This document shows, piece after piece, positions 17,039 to 26,927 of a stretch of 39,654 nt of DNA. The stretch comes from Bacteroidales bacterium (GTDB taxonomy: Bacteria > Bacteroidota > Bacteroidia > Bacteroidales > UBA1402): the NCBI GenBank assembly GCA_012718945.1, contig JAAYBL010000114.1, positions 1 through 39,654 of the forward strand, read 5' to 3'. Position numbers and translations under genes: made by a program. How positions within the stretch are numbered: the first letter of the stretch is position 1; each line of letters starts with the position of its first letter. The notes beneath the pieces are model-generated. The model had not been told where the DNA came from and made no database searches. It saw nothing but the letters and a program-made list of their open reading frames with translations.

Positions 17039-17766
17039 TTTTGAGACGTCCTGTCTATTCATACCGGTTTATCTGCGGACTGATCATCAGTCTTCTAACG
17101 TTGACAGGGCCCTTGACACCAAGTGTCCGAGCAGAAGTCACGGACAGCCTTAGCCTGATTGAGGGCCAGCCCCAACAAGTCATCCAGACGGAGGTGCCGC
17201 CCCGGCAAGTCGTCCAGACCGAGGAGCTTCCCCAGCAGGTTATCCAGGCCGACTCCGTGTTCACCGCTCTCCCTGACAGCATGGTGTATAAACCCAATCC
17301 CACAAAGGCTATTTGGTATTCAGCCCTCTTTCCGGGTTTGGGTCAATTGTACAACAAGCGCTATTGGAAATTGCCTGTTGTGGCAGCCGGCGTGGTGGGC
17401 ATCTCCTATGCTATCGGTTGGAACAGCAAATACTATGTAGCCTACACCAATGCGTACAGGGACATCTCAGACACCAATCCTCAAACAACCAGCTACCTAG
17501 ACTTACTACCCCCTGGCACCACTACTTTTAACACGGGCCAGCTGACCACTATTTTGAAAAACAGGCAGCAAAAATACAGGCGATCCCGTGATTTAAGTTA
17601 CATCGGCGCTGTAGGTTTGTATATAATTTGTATCTTGGACGCGTATGTTGACGCCGAACTGTACGACTTCGACATCAGCCCAGACCTGTCACTGAGCCCC
17701 CTACCAACGCCACAAGGATACGGAGGAGCCAGGGCTGTTGAATTAAGTCTTTCGTTTCGTTTTTAA
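17035..17766 (+). CDS. DUF5683 domain membrane protein
   Basis: A 243-residue protein of a family found next to parB in Bacteroidetes; function unknown. Residues 11-33 form a signal peptide or anchor. Residues 45-73 hold three copies of a 10-residue unit (QPQQVIQTEV, PPRQVVQTEE, LPQQVIQAD). The conserved core starts at about 86 with NPTKAIWYSALFPGLGQLYN, followed by a hydrophobic helix and a second near 190. There is no ATG or GTG near the N-terminus: the frame opens after a TGA at 17020, so the start must be TTG at 17035 (overlapping the parB stop) or TTG at 17041. The overlap and the 12-bp gap to the transglycosylase gene place it firmly in the operon. Confidence 0.85.
   Translation: MILRRPVYSYRFICGLIISLLTLTGPLTPSVRAEVTDSLSLIEGQPQQVIQTEVPPRQVVQTEELPQQVIQADSVFTALPDSMVYKPNPTKAIWYSALFPGLGQLYNKRYWKLPVVAAGVVGISYAIGWNSKYYVAYTNAYRDISDTNPQTTSYLDLLPPGTTTFNTGQLTTILKNRQQKYRRSRDLSYIGAVGLYIICILDAYVDAELYDFDISPDLSLSPLPTPQGYGGARAVELSLSFRF
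17167..17253 (+). repeat. Three tandem 30-bp units inside the DUF5683 gene
   Basis: Imperfect in-frame repeats at 17167-17196, 17197-17226 and 17227-17253, each coding for a PxQVxQT-type unit in the segment just after the signal sequence. Confidence 0.75.
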
Positions 17767-17778
17767 ATCCGTTACCTC

Positions 17779-19047
17779 ATGAATCGTTGTTATACCCTCC
17801 TGCTGTGTTTGTTGTGTAGTGCCCCCTTCCTGGCCAATGACAGCATACCAAGCACCAGAGATTTGGCTGGTCAGGCCTGGACGGACGAAGGCATAGACAT
17901 TCCCGAGAGCCTCAACACAGACCTGGACAGTCTGCTCAGAGACTGGCACATCAAGGTGCGTCACAGCCAGCGTAAAGATTGTGACTGCGATTCAGCACAT
18001 GTTCCCTCCTTTTCCGATGACGTTCTGATGAAACGGCTGGCTTCCATACCAACCACTATTCCTATGTCGTTCAACCCCGTCACCAAGCGATGCATAGACC
18101 TGTACACCAAGGAACGCAGACCACAAGTGCAAATCATGCTGGGATTGGGCCAATACTACAATCCCTTGTTCGAACAAGCCCTGGAACGTTACCAGATGCC
18201 CCTGGAGCTCAAATACCTACCCGTTGTGGAGTCAGCCTTAAACCCCAACGCCGTATCCAGAGCGGGAGCCACCGGCCTTTGGCAATTCATGTTTGGTACA
18301 GGAAAAATGTACGGACTGGAAATCAACACCTTGCTTGACGAACGCAGGGATCCTATCAAATCGACGAATGCAGCCGTCAAATACCTGAATGACCTGTACC
18401 GCATTTTTGGAGATTGGCACCTGGCCATTGCCGCCTATAACTGCGGCCCCGGAAATGTCAACAAAGCCATACGCCGTGCCGGAGGCAAGAAGGATTACTG
18501 GCAAATCTACAACTTCCTGCCCAGGGAAACCAGGGGCTATGTACCCTTGTTCATAGCAGCCAACTACGTGATGCACTATTACAAGGATCACAACCTTTGC
18601 CCCATCGAGACCGAGCTGACCACCATCACCGACACCCTTTGGCTGGATAAGAAAGTACACTTCGATCAAATAAGTGCGGTGATTGGCATCAACAAGGAAA
18701 CCTTGCATGCGATGAACCCGCAGTACAGGCACAACATCATCCCCGGATCCTCCGAGAAACCCCACGTGCTCTGCCTGCCTGCCGAGTATTCCCTGGCCTA
18801 CCTGGATTATCAGGACAGCATTCCCAGGTTCCTGGCAGACTCCTTGCTCAATGAAGGCAAACTGCTGGCAGCCCCTCAGAACATCACGGCCTCATCCAAC
18901 GGTAAATACCACGTCTACAAAGTTAGAAGGGGCGACACCCTGTCAACCATCGCCCGACGCAATCGCGTCACTGTCAATAAAATAAAACAGTGGAACGGCT
19001 TGCACACCAGCCGCATCTACCCTGGACAACGGTTGAAAATTTACTAA
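17779..19047 (+). CDS. mltD: Membrane-bound lytic murein transglycosylase D type, with LysM
   Basis: A 422-residue periplasmic enzyme that cleaves the MurNAc-GlcNAc bond of peptidoglycan. A signal peptide spans about residues 1-19. The SLT domain follows: catalytic E151 in LPVVESALNP, then SRAGATGLWQFM and AAYNCGPGNVNKA. One clear LysM peptidoglycan-binding domain is at about 375-421 (YKVRRGDTLSTIARRN...YPGQRLKIY), and a weaker LysM-like stretch at about 290-335. I see no lipobox. It is embedded between DUF5683 and rel with gaps of 12 and 8 bp, so cell-wall turnover is co-expressed with partition and stringent-response genes. Confidence 0.94.
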   Translation: MNRCYTLLLCLLCSAPFLANDSIPSTRDLAGQAWTDEGIDIPESLNTDLDSLLRDWHIKVRHSQRKDCDCDSAHVPSFSDDVLMKRLASIPTTIPMSFNPVTKRCIDLYTKERRPQVQIMLGLGQYYNPLFEQALERYQMPLELKYLPVVESALNPNAVSRAGATGLWQFMFGTGKMYGLEINTLLDERRDPIKSTNAAVKYLNDLYRIFGDWHLAIAAYNCGPGNVNKAIRRAGGKKDYWQIYNFLPRETRGYVPLFIAANYVMHYYKDHNLCPIETELTTITDTLWLDKKVHFDQISAVIGINKETLHAMNPQYRHNIIPGSSEKPHVLCLPAEYSLAYLDYQDSIPRFLADSLLNEGKLLAAPQNITASSNGKYHVYKVRRGDTLSTIARRNRVTVNKIKQWNGLHTSRIYPGQRLKIY

Positions 19048-19055
19048 GGCCGACC

Positions 19056-21323
19056 ATGAGCGAAACTTCTTCATTCAGCCCGGCTGAAAACGAAGCCATT
19101 GATGCCGCGTTTCAAGCGTTATTGCAGGAATATTTGGATTCCAACCACCGCAAAAAGGTGGAAATTATTCAAAAAGCCTTCAATTTTGCCAACCGGGCAC
19201 ACAAGGGCATCAGAAGACGCTCAGGCGAACCCTACATCATGCACCCCATTGCGGTGGCACGCATCTGTTGCGCTGAAATAGGCTTGGGTTCCACCTCTAT
19301 TTGTTCCGCGTTGCTGCACGATGTCGTGGAAGACACGGAGTATACAGTAGACGACATCAATAAAAACTTCGGCCCCAAGATAGCCTCCATCGTTGAAGGA
19401 CTGACAAAAATTTCCGGAGGTATCTTCGGCGTGCAAGCCTCAGCCCAGACGGAAAACTTCAGGCGCCTCCTGCTTACCATGTCTGAAGACATCAGGGTGG
19501 TGCTCATCAAGATGGCCGACCGTCTCCACAACATGCGCACCCTGGGTGTCATGTTGCCCAGCAAACAATACAAGATTGCGGGTGAAACCATGTACCTGTA
19601 CGCGCCTTTGGCCAACAGACTGGGTCTTAACCGCATCAAGACAGAGTTGGAGAACCTCAGCTTCGCCTACGAACACCCCGACAAGTACAAAGAGATAGCC
19701 ACATTGCTGGAAAGCAATGCCGACCAAATGCGCCAGCGGTTTGATGAATTCGCCGCACCCATCAAGGTCAAATTAAACCAACTTGGGTTGGATTACGTCA
19801 TCAAAGCCCGTATCAAATCCATCTATTCCATTTGGAATAAGATGCAAACCAAAGGGCTCAAGTTTTCGGAGATCTACGACTTGATGGCTGTCCGTATTAT
19901 CTTCAACCTACCCGAACAAGACTCTGAGGCCATCAGGCTGCAAGAGGAAAAGAAAAAATGCTGGGACGTCTATTCAGCCGTCACAGAGTTATACCGCCAC
20001 CACCCTGACCGCATCCGCGACTGGGTGAGCACTCCCAAGGCCAACGGCTACCAGGCACTTCACGTTACCACCATGTTCAAGGGTGAATGGATCGAAGTTC
20101 AGATTCGTAGCCAACGCATGGATGAGATTGCTGAAAAAGGACTGGCCGCCCACTGGAAGTACAAGACAGGGGAATTCGAAGAGGAATCGGAACTCAACAA
20201 ATGGATTGTCACCATCAAGGAAATACTGGATAATCCAGACCCCAACGCCATTGACTTCTTGGATACCATCAAGATGAACCTGTATTCATCTGAAATCTTC
20301 GTTTTTACTCCCAAAGGCGACATCAAGATCATGGCCGCCGGCTCCACGGCCCTGGATTTCGCCTTTGAACTACACTCCGAACTCGGCTTCCATTGCATCG
20401 GTGCCAAGGTGAACCATAAACTGGTACCCATGAGTCACGTGCTGACCAGCGGTGACCAAGTGGAAATCCTGACATCCAAAACCCAGCAACCCAAACCCGA
20501 ATGGCTGAACTTTGTCACCACAGGCAAGGCCAAGTCCAAGTTGCAATCCCGCTTCAGAAGGGACAACAAAGACCTGATTAAATTGGGTGAGGACGCCTTG
20601 TTGGAATACTTGCACAAACACCGCATCAATCCCGACAACGAAGTATTTGAAACGCTGATTGGCAAATTCGATGCCAAGAGCCGGGAAGATTTACTTGTAA
20701 AGATTGCGACGGGCGAAGTCAGCCTCAACGACGCTGAATCCGTCATAAAAACAGAAAAAGGCGGCAGTCGCCTGGTGCGCTACTGGAAAGAAGCCTTCGG
20801 CAGCGGAAAAAGCAGCAACAAACAGGATAACCAGCCGATCAACACCATCGATCTGAAAAAAACCTACCGGCTTACGGAAGAGACCTTACAGCATCAGTGT
20901 CGGTTGGCCGACTGCTGTCAACCCATACCAGGCGATGACGTGGTTGGTTTCCTGGAAGACAACGGCCATATTTCCGTCCATAAACGGCAATGTCCCACGG
21001 CTATGAACCTGAAGAGCACCTATGGATCACGCATTGTATCGTTGGAATGGGCAACCCGCCGGGAACTCTCCTTCCCTGCCATCATTGAGTTAAGGGGTAT
21101 CGACCAGGTCGGCCTGGTCAGTCAAGTGGCCCGTATTGTTTCCGATGAAATGGCGGTCAACATGACACGCGTTGTTTTTGACACCAAAGATGGCATCTTC
21201 AAGGGCAGCATTGAACTGTATGTACACGATGTGGAAGACTTGTTCAACCTAAACAAAAAGCTTCAAGGCATCAAAAGCATACAAAGCATCGTCAGGCAAG
21301 AAAAACGACAGAGCAATGCGTAA
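19056..21323 (+). CDS. rel: Bifunctional (p)ppGpp synthetase/hydrolase, RelA/SpoT family
   Basis: A 755-residue long Rel protein that makes and degrades the alarmone (p)ppGpp. The HD hydrolase domain is intact: H63 and the HDVVEDT motif at 88-94, which suggests active hydrolysis. The synthetase domain includes SIYSIWNKM and EIYDLMAVRIIF. TGS (FVFTPKGDIKIM...) and a zinc-finger-like region with clustered cysteines (CRLADCCQPIPGDDV) precede a C-terminal ACT domain. The start at 19056 (MSETSSFSP) comes 8 bp after the mltD stop; the longer frame from 18990 overlaps mltD and is unlikely. Transcription converges on the MerR gene. Confidence 0.97.
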   Translation: MSETSSFSPAENEAIDAAFQALLQEYLDSNHRKKVEIIQKAFNFANRAHKGIRRRSGEPYIMHPIAVARICCAEIGLGSTSICSALLHDVVEDTEYTVDDINKNFGPKIASIVEGLTKISGGIFGVQASAQTENFRRLLLTMSEDIRVVLIKMADRLHNMRTLGVMLPSKQYKIAGETMYLYAPLANRLGLNRIKTELENLSFAYEHPDKYKEIATLLESNADQMRQRFDEFAAPIKVKLNQLGLDYVIKARIKSIYSIWNKMQTKGLKFSEIYDLMAVRIIFNLPEQDSEAIRLQEEKKKCWDVYSAVTELYRHHPDRIRDWVSTPKANGYQALHVTTMFKGEWIEVQIRSQRMDEIAEKGLAAHWKYKTGEFEEESELNKWIVTIKEILDNPDPNAIDFLDTIKMNLYSSEIFVFTPKGDIKIMAAGSTALDFAFELHSELGFHCIGAKVNHKLVPMSHVLTSGDQVEILTSKTQQPKPEWLNFVTTGKAKSKLQSRFRRDNKDLIKLGEDALLEYLHKHRINPDNEVFETLIGKFDAKSREDLLVKIATGEVSLNDAESVIKTEKGGSRLVRYWKEAFGSGKSSNKQDNQPINTIDLKKTYRLTEETLQHQCRLADCCQPIPGDDVVGFLEDNGHISVHKRQCPTAMNLKSTYGSRIVSLEWATRRELSFPAIIELRGIDQVGLVSQVARIVSDEMAVNMTRVVFDTKDGIFKGSIELYVHDVEDLFNLNKKLQGIKSIQSIVRQEKRQSNA

Positions 21324-21324
21324 C

Positions 21325-21343
21325 AACAAGTGAACGACTTGTT
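21325..21343. terminator. Hairpin between rel and the MerR gene
   Basis: AACAAGT at 21325-21331 pairs with ACTTGTT at 21337-21343 around a 5-nt loop. It fills the 19-bp gap between the two convergent stop codons. The stem is AT-rich with no long T-run, so function is tentative. Confidence 0.4.
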
Positions 21344-21735
21344 TAGAACAACGCCTGATCCTTGATGCTTTTCGTTTCCGTCACCTTTTCTTCAGTCGGC
21401 TCCAGGTCAGATAAGCCCCGCTTTATCGACAACACCATTGCTTTCACCTTCTTCAATCGTTCGATGGCTTCGATTTGCGTGGAAACCTTGCGCCCCTTGG
21501 TCTTCAACTGACTTTTGGCTCCAGCCAGGGTCATCTTACGCTCCTTAACCAAAAAATACACCTGACGGATGGCCTCAATGTCCTCCTTGGTATACATGCG
21601 GGTACCTTTGGCATTCTTTTTAGGCTTGATGCTGTCGAACTCCTTTTCCCAAAAGCGTAGCAGTGATTCGTTCACTCCAAATTGGTCGGCCACCTCGCCG
21701 ATGGAGTAATACAGTTTGGAAGGATGTGTTGTCAT
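21343..21735 (-). CDS. MerR family transcriptional regulator
   Basis: A 130-residue DNA-binding protein. The MerR helix-turn-helix is at about residues 8-75: YYSIGEVADQFGVNESLLRFWEKEF, then the wing with TRMYTKEDIEAIRQV. A short basic/coiled segment follows and there is no metal-binding cysteine tail, so it is not a metal sensor. This small MerR type is widespread next to M23 peptidase genes in Bacteroidetes; its targets are not known to me. The start at 21735 gives MTTHPSKLYYSIGEVA; the frame open to 21786 overlaps the peptidase gene. It follows the peptidase stop by 19 bp and should share its transcript. Confidence 0.9.
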   Translation of the reverse strand: MTTHPSKLYYSIGEVADQFGVNESLLRFWEKEFDSIKPKKNAKGTRMYTKEDIEAIRQVYFLVKERKMTLAGAKSQLKTKGRKVSTQIEAIERLKKVKAMVLSIKRGLSDLEPTEEKVTETKSIKDQALF

Positions 21736-21754
21736 CGGTCTGGGATTTAGGTCA

Positions 21755-22726
21755 TTAATCCATTGTCTGTCCGAAATTGGACGCAATTTGTACCATCATA
21801 TCATATTCTTCAGGCGACAAATCCATGTAGTAATAATTGGCAGGGTTCTGGGGCTTGCCTCTGTAATGCACTTCATAGTGCAAGTGAGGACCCGTCGATT
21901 TACCCGTGCTACCTACGCCACCGATGACCTCTCCTCTAACCACCTTCTGGCCTTTTTTGACACCAATGGTATGGAGATGAGCGTATAGCGTCTGGTACTG
22001 ATAGCCGTGATCAATAACGATACAGTTGCCATAACCGCGTCTCCATCCAGCCTGGAGCACCTTACCCTCACCCGTTGCGTAGACATCGGTGCCCTGAGGA
22101 GCCGTAAAGTCCATGCCATAATGGAAGGTCGGTACCCTGTAGATGGGGTCGATGCGGGGGCCGTAACCGGAAGCTGTTCGGGTCAAATCCTGGTTGAGAA
22201 CGGGTTGAATGGCAGGTAGGCAAAGCAACCGTGTTTCTTTGTTTTTTACCAGTTCCAACAACTCATCGTACGACTTCGACTGCACATAGACCATCTTGGT
22301 GAGGACGTCTACCTGCTGAGTGGTTGACGCCATCAACTCCGAATTGTTCATCTTGGCAAAACTGGCATAACGGTTGGTGCCCGAGAAGTCACCTTCTCTC
22401 ACATTGCTGGCTATGGGTTCAGCCTGTAAAATGGCCCTGTACAAATTATTGTCGCGCTGTTGCAAATCATCCAACACCTCACGTAGTCCTTCCGATTGTT
22501 TCTGAAGGGCTTTGTATTGCACTTTCAGTTCTTCGTTCTCCTCACGCAGTCGTTTGGTAAGCGGCGTATCAAAAAACGTCAGGTAAAGGAAAAAAAAGAT
22601 CAATCCCATGGACACCCCAGTGAACGCGTGAAACAAAAACGATTTCAACCAATCGAAAGCCGTCTTCTGAATGCGTTCGAAGCGTAAGAGTTCCTGATTG
22701 AAGTGATATTTAGGTTTTTTACCCAC
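21755..22726 (-). CDS. M23 family metallopeptidase, membrane anchored
   Basis: A 323-residue peptidoglycan endopeptidase. An N-terminal cytoplasmic segment (GKKPKYHFNQELLRFERI) leads to a membrane helix (about residues 35-55), then a coiled coil (LREENEELKVQYKALQKQSEGL region), then the LytM/M23 domain. Zinc ligands are visible in HYGMDFTAPQGTDVYA (H, D) and in GPHLHYEV. The preferred start is GTG at 22726: it gives the family-like N-terminus, and the only upstream ATG (22795) lies upstream of the -7 element at 22760-22767. The gene is divergent from alaS. A coiled-coil M23 protein of this type can be an enzyme or an activator of other hydrolases; the zinc residues argue for an enzyme. Confidence 0.88.
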   Translation of the reverse strand: MGKKPKYHFNQELLRFERIQKTAFDWLKSFLFHAFTGVSMGLIFFFLYLTFFDTPLTKRLREENEELKVQYKALQKQSEGLREVLDDLQQRDNNLYRAILQAEPIASNVREGDFSGTNRYASFAKMNNSELMASTTQQVDVLTKMVYVQSKSYDELLELVKNKETRLLCLPAIQPVLNQDLTRTASGYGPRIDPIYRVPTFHYGMDFTAPQGTDVYATGEGKVLQAGWRRGYGNCIVIDHGYQYQTLYAHLHTIGVKKGQKVVRGEVIGGVGSTGKSTGPHLHYEVHYRGKPQNPANYYYMDLSPEEYDMMVQIASNFGQTMD

Positions 22727-22759
22727 TGGTGGTGTTGACTTTTTTGAGATGTATGGCTG

Positions 22760-22767
22760 CAAAAGTA
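22760..22767 (-). promoter_or_regulatory. -7 element for the M23-merR pair
   Basis: TACTTTTG on the minus strand, 33 bp upstream of the GTG start at 22726. No good -33 element. Confidence 0.5.
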
Positions 22768-22779
22768 ATAATAAAGCCG

Positions 22780-22787
22780 TATTTTTG
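22780..22787 (+). promoter_or_regulatory. -7 element for alaS
   Basis: TATTTTTG, 47 bp upstream of the alaS ATG and only 12 bp from the opposing -7 element of the M23 gene, so the two promoters overlap. Confidence 0.5.
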
Positions 22788-22834
22788 CACTCCATTCTGT
22801 AAAATACACTGTAAAATAAGTCAATACACGCGGC

Positions 22835-25444
22835 ATGACATCTACCGAAATCAGAGCCTCTTTTACGCAGTTTTTTGCTTCCAAAGGACACAAAATAGTA
22901 CCTTCTGCCCCCATGGTGATTAAGGATGACCCCACCCTGATGTTCACCAACGCCGGCATGAACCAGTTTAAAGACATCATCCTGGGCAACGCCGTGCCCT
23001 CCAGCCGACGGGTGGCCAATTCCCAGAAATGCCTGCGAGTCAGCGGCAAACACAATGACTTGGAGGAGGTAGGTCACGACACCTACCACCACACCATGTT
23101 TGAGATGTTGGGCAACTGGTCGTTCGGTGATTATTTCAAGGAAGAAGCCATATCCTGGGCCTGGGAATACCTGGTTGACGTATTGAAGATAGATCCGAAC
23201 AGACTTTACGCCACGGTATTCGAAGGCTACGCCCCCGAAGGACTGGAACGCGACAACGAAGCCGCTGCCATCTGGGGCCGTTTTTTGCCAATCGATCGCA
23301 TCATAAACGGTAATAAAAAAGACAACTTCTGGGAAATGGGTGACACCGGCCCCTGTGGACCCTGCTCAGAAATTCACATCGATCTAAGGCCAGATGAAGA
23401 ACGGGCCAAGGTGGACGGATTGACCCTGGTCAACGAGAGCCATCCCCTGGTCATCGAAATCTGGAACAACGTGTTCATGCAGTACAACCGCAAAGCAGAC
23501 GGTTCCCTAGAATTGCTGCCAGCTCGTCACGTGGACACAGGTATGGGCTTCGAACGCCTCTGCATGGCCATTCAGGGCAAATTCTCCAACTACGACACCG
23601 ACGTTTTCCAGCCCATCATCCAAACCATCGCCAACCACTGCCAAGTGACCTACGGCGAAGAGCCCAAGGCCGATATCGCCATGCGCGTCATTGCCGACCA
23701 CATTCGCACCATCGCCTTCTCCATCACCGACGGACAACTACCCTCGAATGCCAAAGCCGGGTATGTGATCCGACGCATCCTGAGAAGGGCCGTCAGGTAC
23801 GGTTACACCTTCCTGGGCCGCCGCCACGCCTTCCTGTATCAACTGATTCCATCCCTCATCCGATCGATGGGCGCTGCCTACCCCGAGCTTTCAGCCCAGC
23901 AGCCACTTATTGAAAAGGTCATTAAGGAAGAAGAAGAATCCTTCCTGCGCACCCTCGAAACCGGTATCCGCTTGTTGGATAAATTGATGGCAGATGCCAG
24001 GGCCGCAAAAACCGACACTTTGTCGGGAAACGATGTCTTTACCCTGTACGACACCTACGGCTTCCCGGTAGACTTGACCGAACTCATTCTCAAGGAAAAC
24101 GGCCTGAAAGCCGACCTTGAAGGCTTTCAAACAGCCATGCAGGCCCAGAAAGACAGGGCCCGCCACGCCGCCGTTGAAACCAGCGACTGGGTGGTACTCA
24201 AGGATGCCACCTCCGACTTCGTAGGCTACGATTACACCACCTGCGATGTGGAAATCCTCAAATACAGACAACTGGCTCAAAAGGGCAAGACTTACTACCA
24301 ACTGGTGCTCGACAAAACCCCCTTCTACGCAGAAATGGGTGGTCAGGTCGGCGACAGTGGGTACCTCGAGGTCGATGGCCAACGCCTGGTGGTTGAAACC
24401 GTGAAAAAGGAGAACAACCTCAGCGTACACATCACCGCCAGCCTGCCGGCCGACCCCACTCAGGTATTCAAAGCCGTGGTCGATCTGGAAAAACGCAAAG
24501 CCACTTCACGCAACCATACCGCCACACACCTCCTGCACGAAGCCCTCAGGGAAGTGCTGGGCAGCCATGTGGAACAAAAAGGCTCCCTGGTGAGCCCCGA
24601 CAACCTGCGCTTCGACTTTGCCCATTTCCAGAAAGTGAGCTACGAAGAACTGAGACTGGTCGAACAAAAGGTCAATGCCGCCATTCGGGCCAACTTACCC
24701 CTGGACGAACACCGCCACACCACCATTGCCGAAGCCAAAGCCATGGGCGCCATGGCCTTGTTTGGTGAGAAGTACGGGGAAGAGGTACGCGTCATCCGCT
24801 TTGGTTCCTCCGCCGAACTCTGCGGTGGCACCCACGTACAAGCAACCGGTGAAATCGGAGCCTTCCGCATCGTAGCCGAAAGTTCCATTGCCGCCGGTAT
24901 CCGACGCATAGAAGCCATCACCGGAGAAGGGGCCGACAACCAATACTTCAGCATGCAGGATGAACTGAAGAACATCCGCGCCCTGTTTAACAACAGCCCT
25001 CAACTGACAGCCGCCATCGAGAAACTGGTGTCCGAACACCAGGAAGCACAGAAGAAACTAGAAGCCTTGATGGCAGAAAAAACCATTTCCCTAAAACAGA
25101 GCCTCTTGCAAAACGCCAAGACAGTCAACGGCATCAAGCTGGTGGTGTTCGAGGGCGAAGCGACGGCTGATGCCATCAAGCAAATCGCTTTCCAACTCAG
25201 GGGGGAACAACCCCAGGGCCTGGCCTTCATAGCTGGCAGCATGGAAAATGGAAAACCCCTGTTGACGGTAGCCTTTAGCGACGACCTGGTTGCCAAGGGC
25301 CTCAACGCCGGCCAACTGGTCAGGGAAGCAGCCAAAGCCATCCAAGGCGGCGGGGGCGGTCAACCTCATTTTGCTACAGCAGGCGGAAAACACCTGAGCG
25401 GCTTGAAGGATGCCGTCAACCAACTGGTTGCCTCAATCGGCTAA
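22835..25444 (+). CDS. alaS: Alanyl-tRNA synthetase
   Basis: An 869-residue class II aminoacyl-tRNA synthetase that charges tRNA-Ala and edits mischarged serine and glycine. The catalytic domain opens with the usual [16 protein letters not shown] and contains [12 protein letters not shown] and DTGMGFERL. The editing domain has [10 protein letters not shown] (HxxxH, near residue 561) and CGGTHV (near 663), the zinc-site pattern. The C-terminal DHHA1 region ends with the glycine-rich [15 protein letters not shown]. Full length. Its last 12 bases overlap the 3' end of the convergent helicase gene. Confidence 0.98.
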   Translation: MTSTEIRASFTQFFASKGHKIVPSAPMVIKDDPTLMFTNAGMNQFKDIILGNAVPSSRRVANSQKCLRVSGKHNDLEEVGHDTYHHTMFEMLGNWSFGDYFKEEAISWAWEYLVDVLKIDPNRLYATVFEGYAPEGLERDNEAAAIWGRFLPIDRIINGNKKDNFWEMGDTGPCGPCSEIHIDLRPDEERAKVDGLTLVNESHPLVIEIWNNVFMQYNRKADGSLELLPARHVDTGMGFERLCMAIQGKFSNYDTDVFQPIIQTIANHCQVTYGEEPKADIAMRVIADHIRTIAFSITDGQLPSNAKAGYVIRRILRRAVRYGYTFLGRRHAFLYQLIPSLIRSMGAAYPELSAQQPLIEKVIKEEEESFLRTLETGIRLLDKLMADARAAKTDTLSGNDVFTLYDTYGFPVDLTELILKENGLKADLEGFQTAMQAQKDRARHAAVETSDWVVLKDATSDFVGYDYTTCDVEILKYRQLAQKGKTYYQLVLDKTPFYAEMGGQVGDSGYLEVDGQRLVVETVKKENNLSVHITASLPADPTQVFKAVVDLEKRKATSRNHTATHLLHEALREVLGSHVEQKGSLVSPDNLRFDFAHFQKVSYEELRLVEQKVNAAIRANLPLDEHRHTTIAEAKAMGAMALFGEKYGEEVRVIRFGSSAELCGGTHVQATGEIGAFRIVAESSIAAGIRRIEAITGEGADNQYFSMQDELKNIRALFNNSPQLTAAIEKLVSEHQEAQKKLEALMAEKTISLKQSLLQNAKTVNGIKLVVFEGEATADAIKQIAFQLRGEQPQGLAFIAGSMENGKPLLTVAFSDDLVAKGLNAGQLVREAAKAIQGGGGGQPHFATAGGKHLSGLKDAVNQLVASIG

Positions 25445-26851
25445 ATCCAGACATTCATCGTTGAAATTGACCAGGTACACCCGCTCGGTGGCCCTGGTCA
25501 AAGCGGTGTACAGCCAACGGTAATAATCCAACCCCAGACGGTCTTCGGTCACATAGCCCTGATCGATAAACACGTGCTTCCATTGTCCACCCTGGGCTTT
25601 GTGGCAAGTAAACGCATAACCATACTTGATCTGAAGCGCATTGAGCCAGGGATCCTTGCGCAGTGCCTGGTACAGCGTTCGTTTTGAGGTGTGGGCAGGC
25701 GCATAGTCTTCCAATACGGCTTGATACAAACGTTCCTGCCTGGGACCATCCAAGGCTGGCGCTTCGGCTTCCAGTGCATCGAGCAGCACCCTGACCTCCA
25801 GTTCCCAATCGTAATCGGGGAAACGCACATCCACATCGGCAAAACGGAAACCATACATCTCATAATGCTTGCGCACCCTGACCACTTCCACCAGGTCGCC
25901 GTTGGCGATGAAAGGAATCTCGGGATAGGGGTCAGACCACAAGTAGTTGTTACGTCCCACCAGCAAGCTGTCGCCTGTTGTCAATTCATCTTCCTTGTAC
26001 AACACCGACGCACGAATGCCTTTATTGAACAGCACAGCCCGCTTGTTGGACACACAAATCACCTTACTTTCTTCAGGTCCTACTTTGTCGTAAGAAGCTG
26101 ACAAGACGTCGGACAATTCATCGCCGGCCAAGCGAATAACGTCCACCTTATTGACTTTCAAGCGCGGAAAGCGTTTCACTTCATCGAAACGGATGGCGTC
26201 TCTCAAGTCAGTCGCATTGCGCAGGATGCCACTGTCACCAGCCTGGCGAAGCACTTGTGTGAGTTCAATGCCTTGTGCTTCCATACCCAGGGCACGCAGT
26301 CTATCAGGATCCAAGGCAGGACTCAACACCTGGCCAACGGGGGGCAACTGAGCAGTATCACCCATAAGGATCAAGCGGCAATGATCACCCAAAAAGACGA
26401 ATTCCAGGAGGTCTTCCAATAAGTGACCACTCCCGAATTGCGCGTTTTCACCGGCTTCGTTGGCAATCATCGAAGCCTCATCCACGATAAACACAGCATT
26501 GCGGTGTCGGTTCCAGTTGAGGCCGAAGCTACCGTTCTCTCCAGAAGCTTTGCGGTAAATGGTTTTATGGATGGTAAAAGCCGGATGTCCGCTGTAACTG
26601 GACAGGACTTTGGCCGCCCTTCCGGTGGGGGCCATCAGCACACAATCAAGCTGGTTGGCCTGAAGGTACCGAATCAAGGCGCTGATCAGGCTGGTCTTAC
26701 CCGTACCGGCATACCCCTTGAGCAAAAACACATCGGTGTCATCCCCTGTCAACAAATACGTGGACAAACGGTTTAGAGCCTCGGTTTGCTCAACCGTAGG
26801 CTCAAAAGGGAAGTAGGTGGTTATTTGCTTAACCAGGGAAGAAGGGGTCAT
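25433..26851 (-). CDS. RecD-like superfamily 1 DNA helicase
   Basis: A 472-residue ATP-dependent helicase of the RecD/Dda type. Walker [10 protein letters not shown] is at residues 46-54, motif Ia [10 protein letters not shown] at 74-83, Walker B IVDEAS at 122-127, motif [13 protein letters not shown] follows, and the C-terminal UvrD_C_2 motif is [13 protein letters not shown] with a final ALTRA arginine motif. It has no RecB/RecC-binding N-terminal domain, so it probably acts alone in 5'-3' unwinding during repair or replication restart. The start at 26851 ([10 protein letters not shown]) is just downstream of the -7 element at 26870-26877; the longer frame to 26986 crosses it. It is divergent from the DUF3822 gene. 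Confidence 0.93.
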   Translation of the reverse strand: MTPSSLVKQITTYFPFEPTVEQTEALNRLSTYLLTGDDTDVFLLKGYAGTGKTSLISALIRYLQANQLDCVLMAPTGRAAKVLSSYSGHPAFTIHKTIYRKASGENGSFGLNWNRHRNAVFIVDEASMIANEAGENAQFGSGHLLEDLLEFVFLGDHCRLILMGDTAQLPPVGQVLSPALDPDRLRALGMEAQGIELTQVLRQAGDSGILRNATDLRDAIRFDEVKRFPRLKVNKVDVIRLAGDELSDVLSASYDKVGPEESKVICVSNKRAVLFNKGIRASVLYKEDELTTGDSLLVGRNNYLWSDPYPEIPFIANGDLVEVVRVRKHYEMYGFRFADVDVRFPDYDWELEVRVLLDALEAEAPALDGPRQERLYQAVLEDYAPAHTSKRTLYQALRKDPWLNALQIKYGYAFTCHKAQGGQWKHVFIDQGYVTEDRLGLDYYRWLYTALTRATERVYLVNFNDECLDLAD

Positions 26852-26869
26852 TTTACGGATATTTACACC

Positions 26870-26877
26870 CAAAAGTA
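26870..26877 (-). promoter_or_regulatory. -7 element for the helicase gene
   Basis: TACTTTTG on the minus strand, 18 bp upstream of the ATG, implying a very short leader. Confidence 0.5.
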
Positions 26878-26898
26878 GTACGTTTCTGTGGGATTTGC

Positions 26899-26906
26899 TA
26901 CATTTG
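26899..26906 (+). promoter_or_regulatory. -7 element for DUF3822-rsmD
   Basis: TACATTTG, 21 bp upstream of the ATG at 26928. Confidence 0.5.
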
Positions 26907-26927
26907 TCCAACCCTATTCGGTTTATC

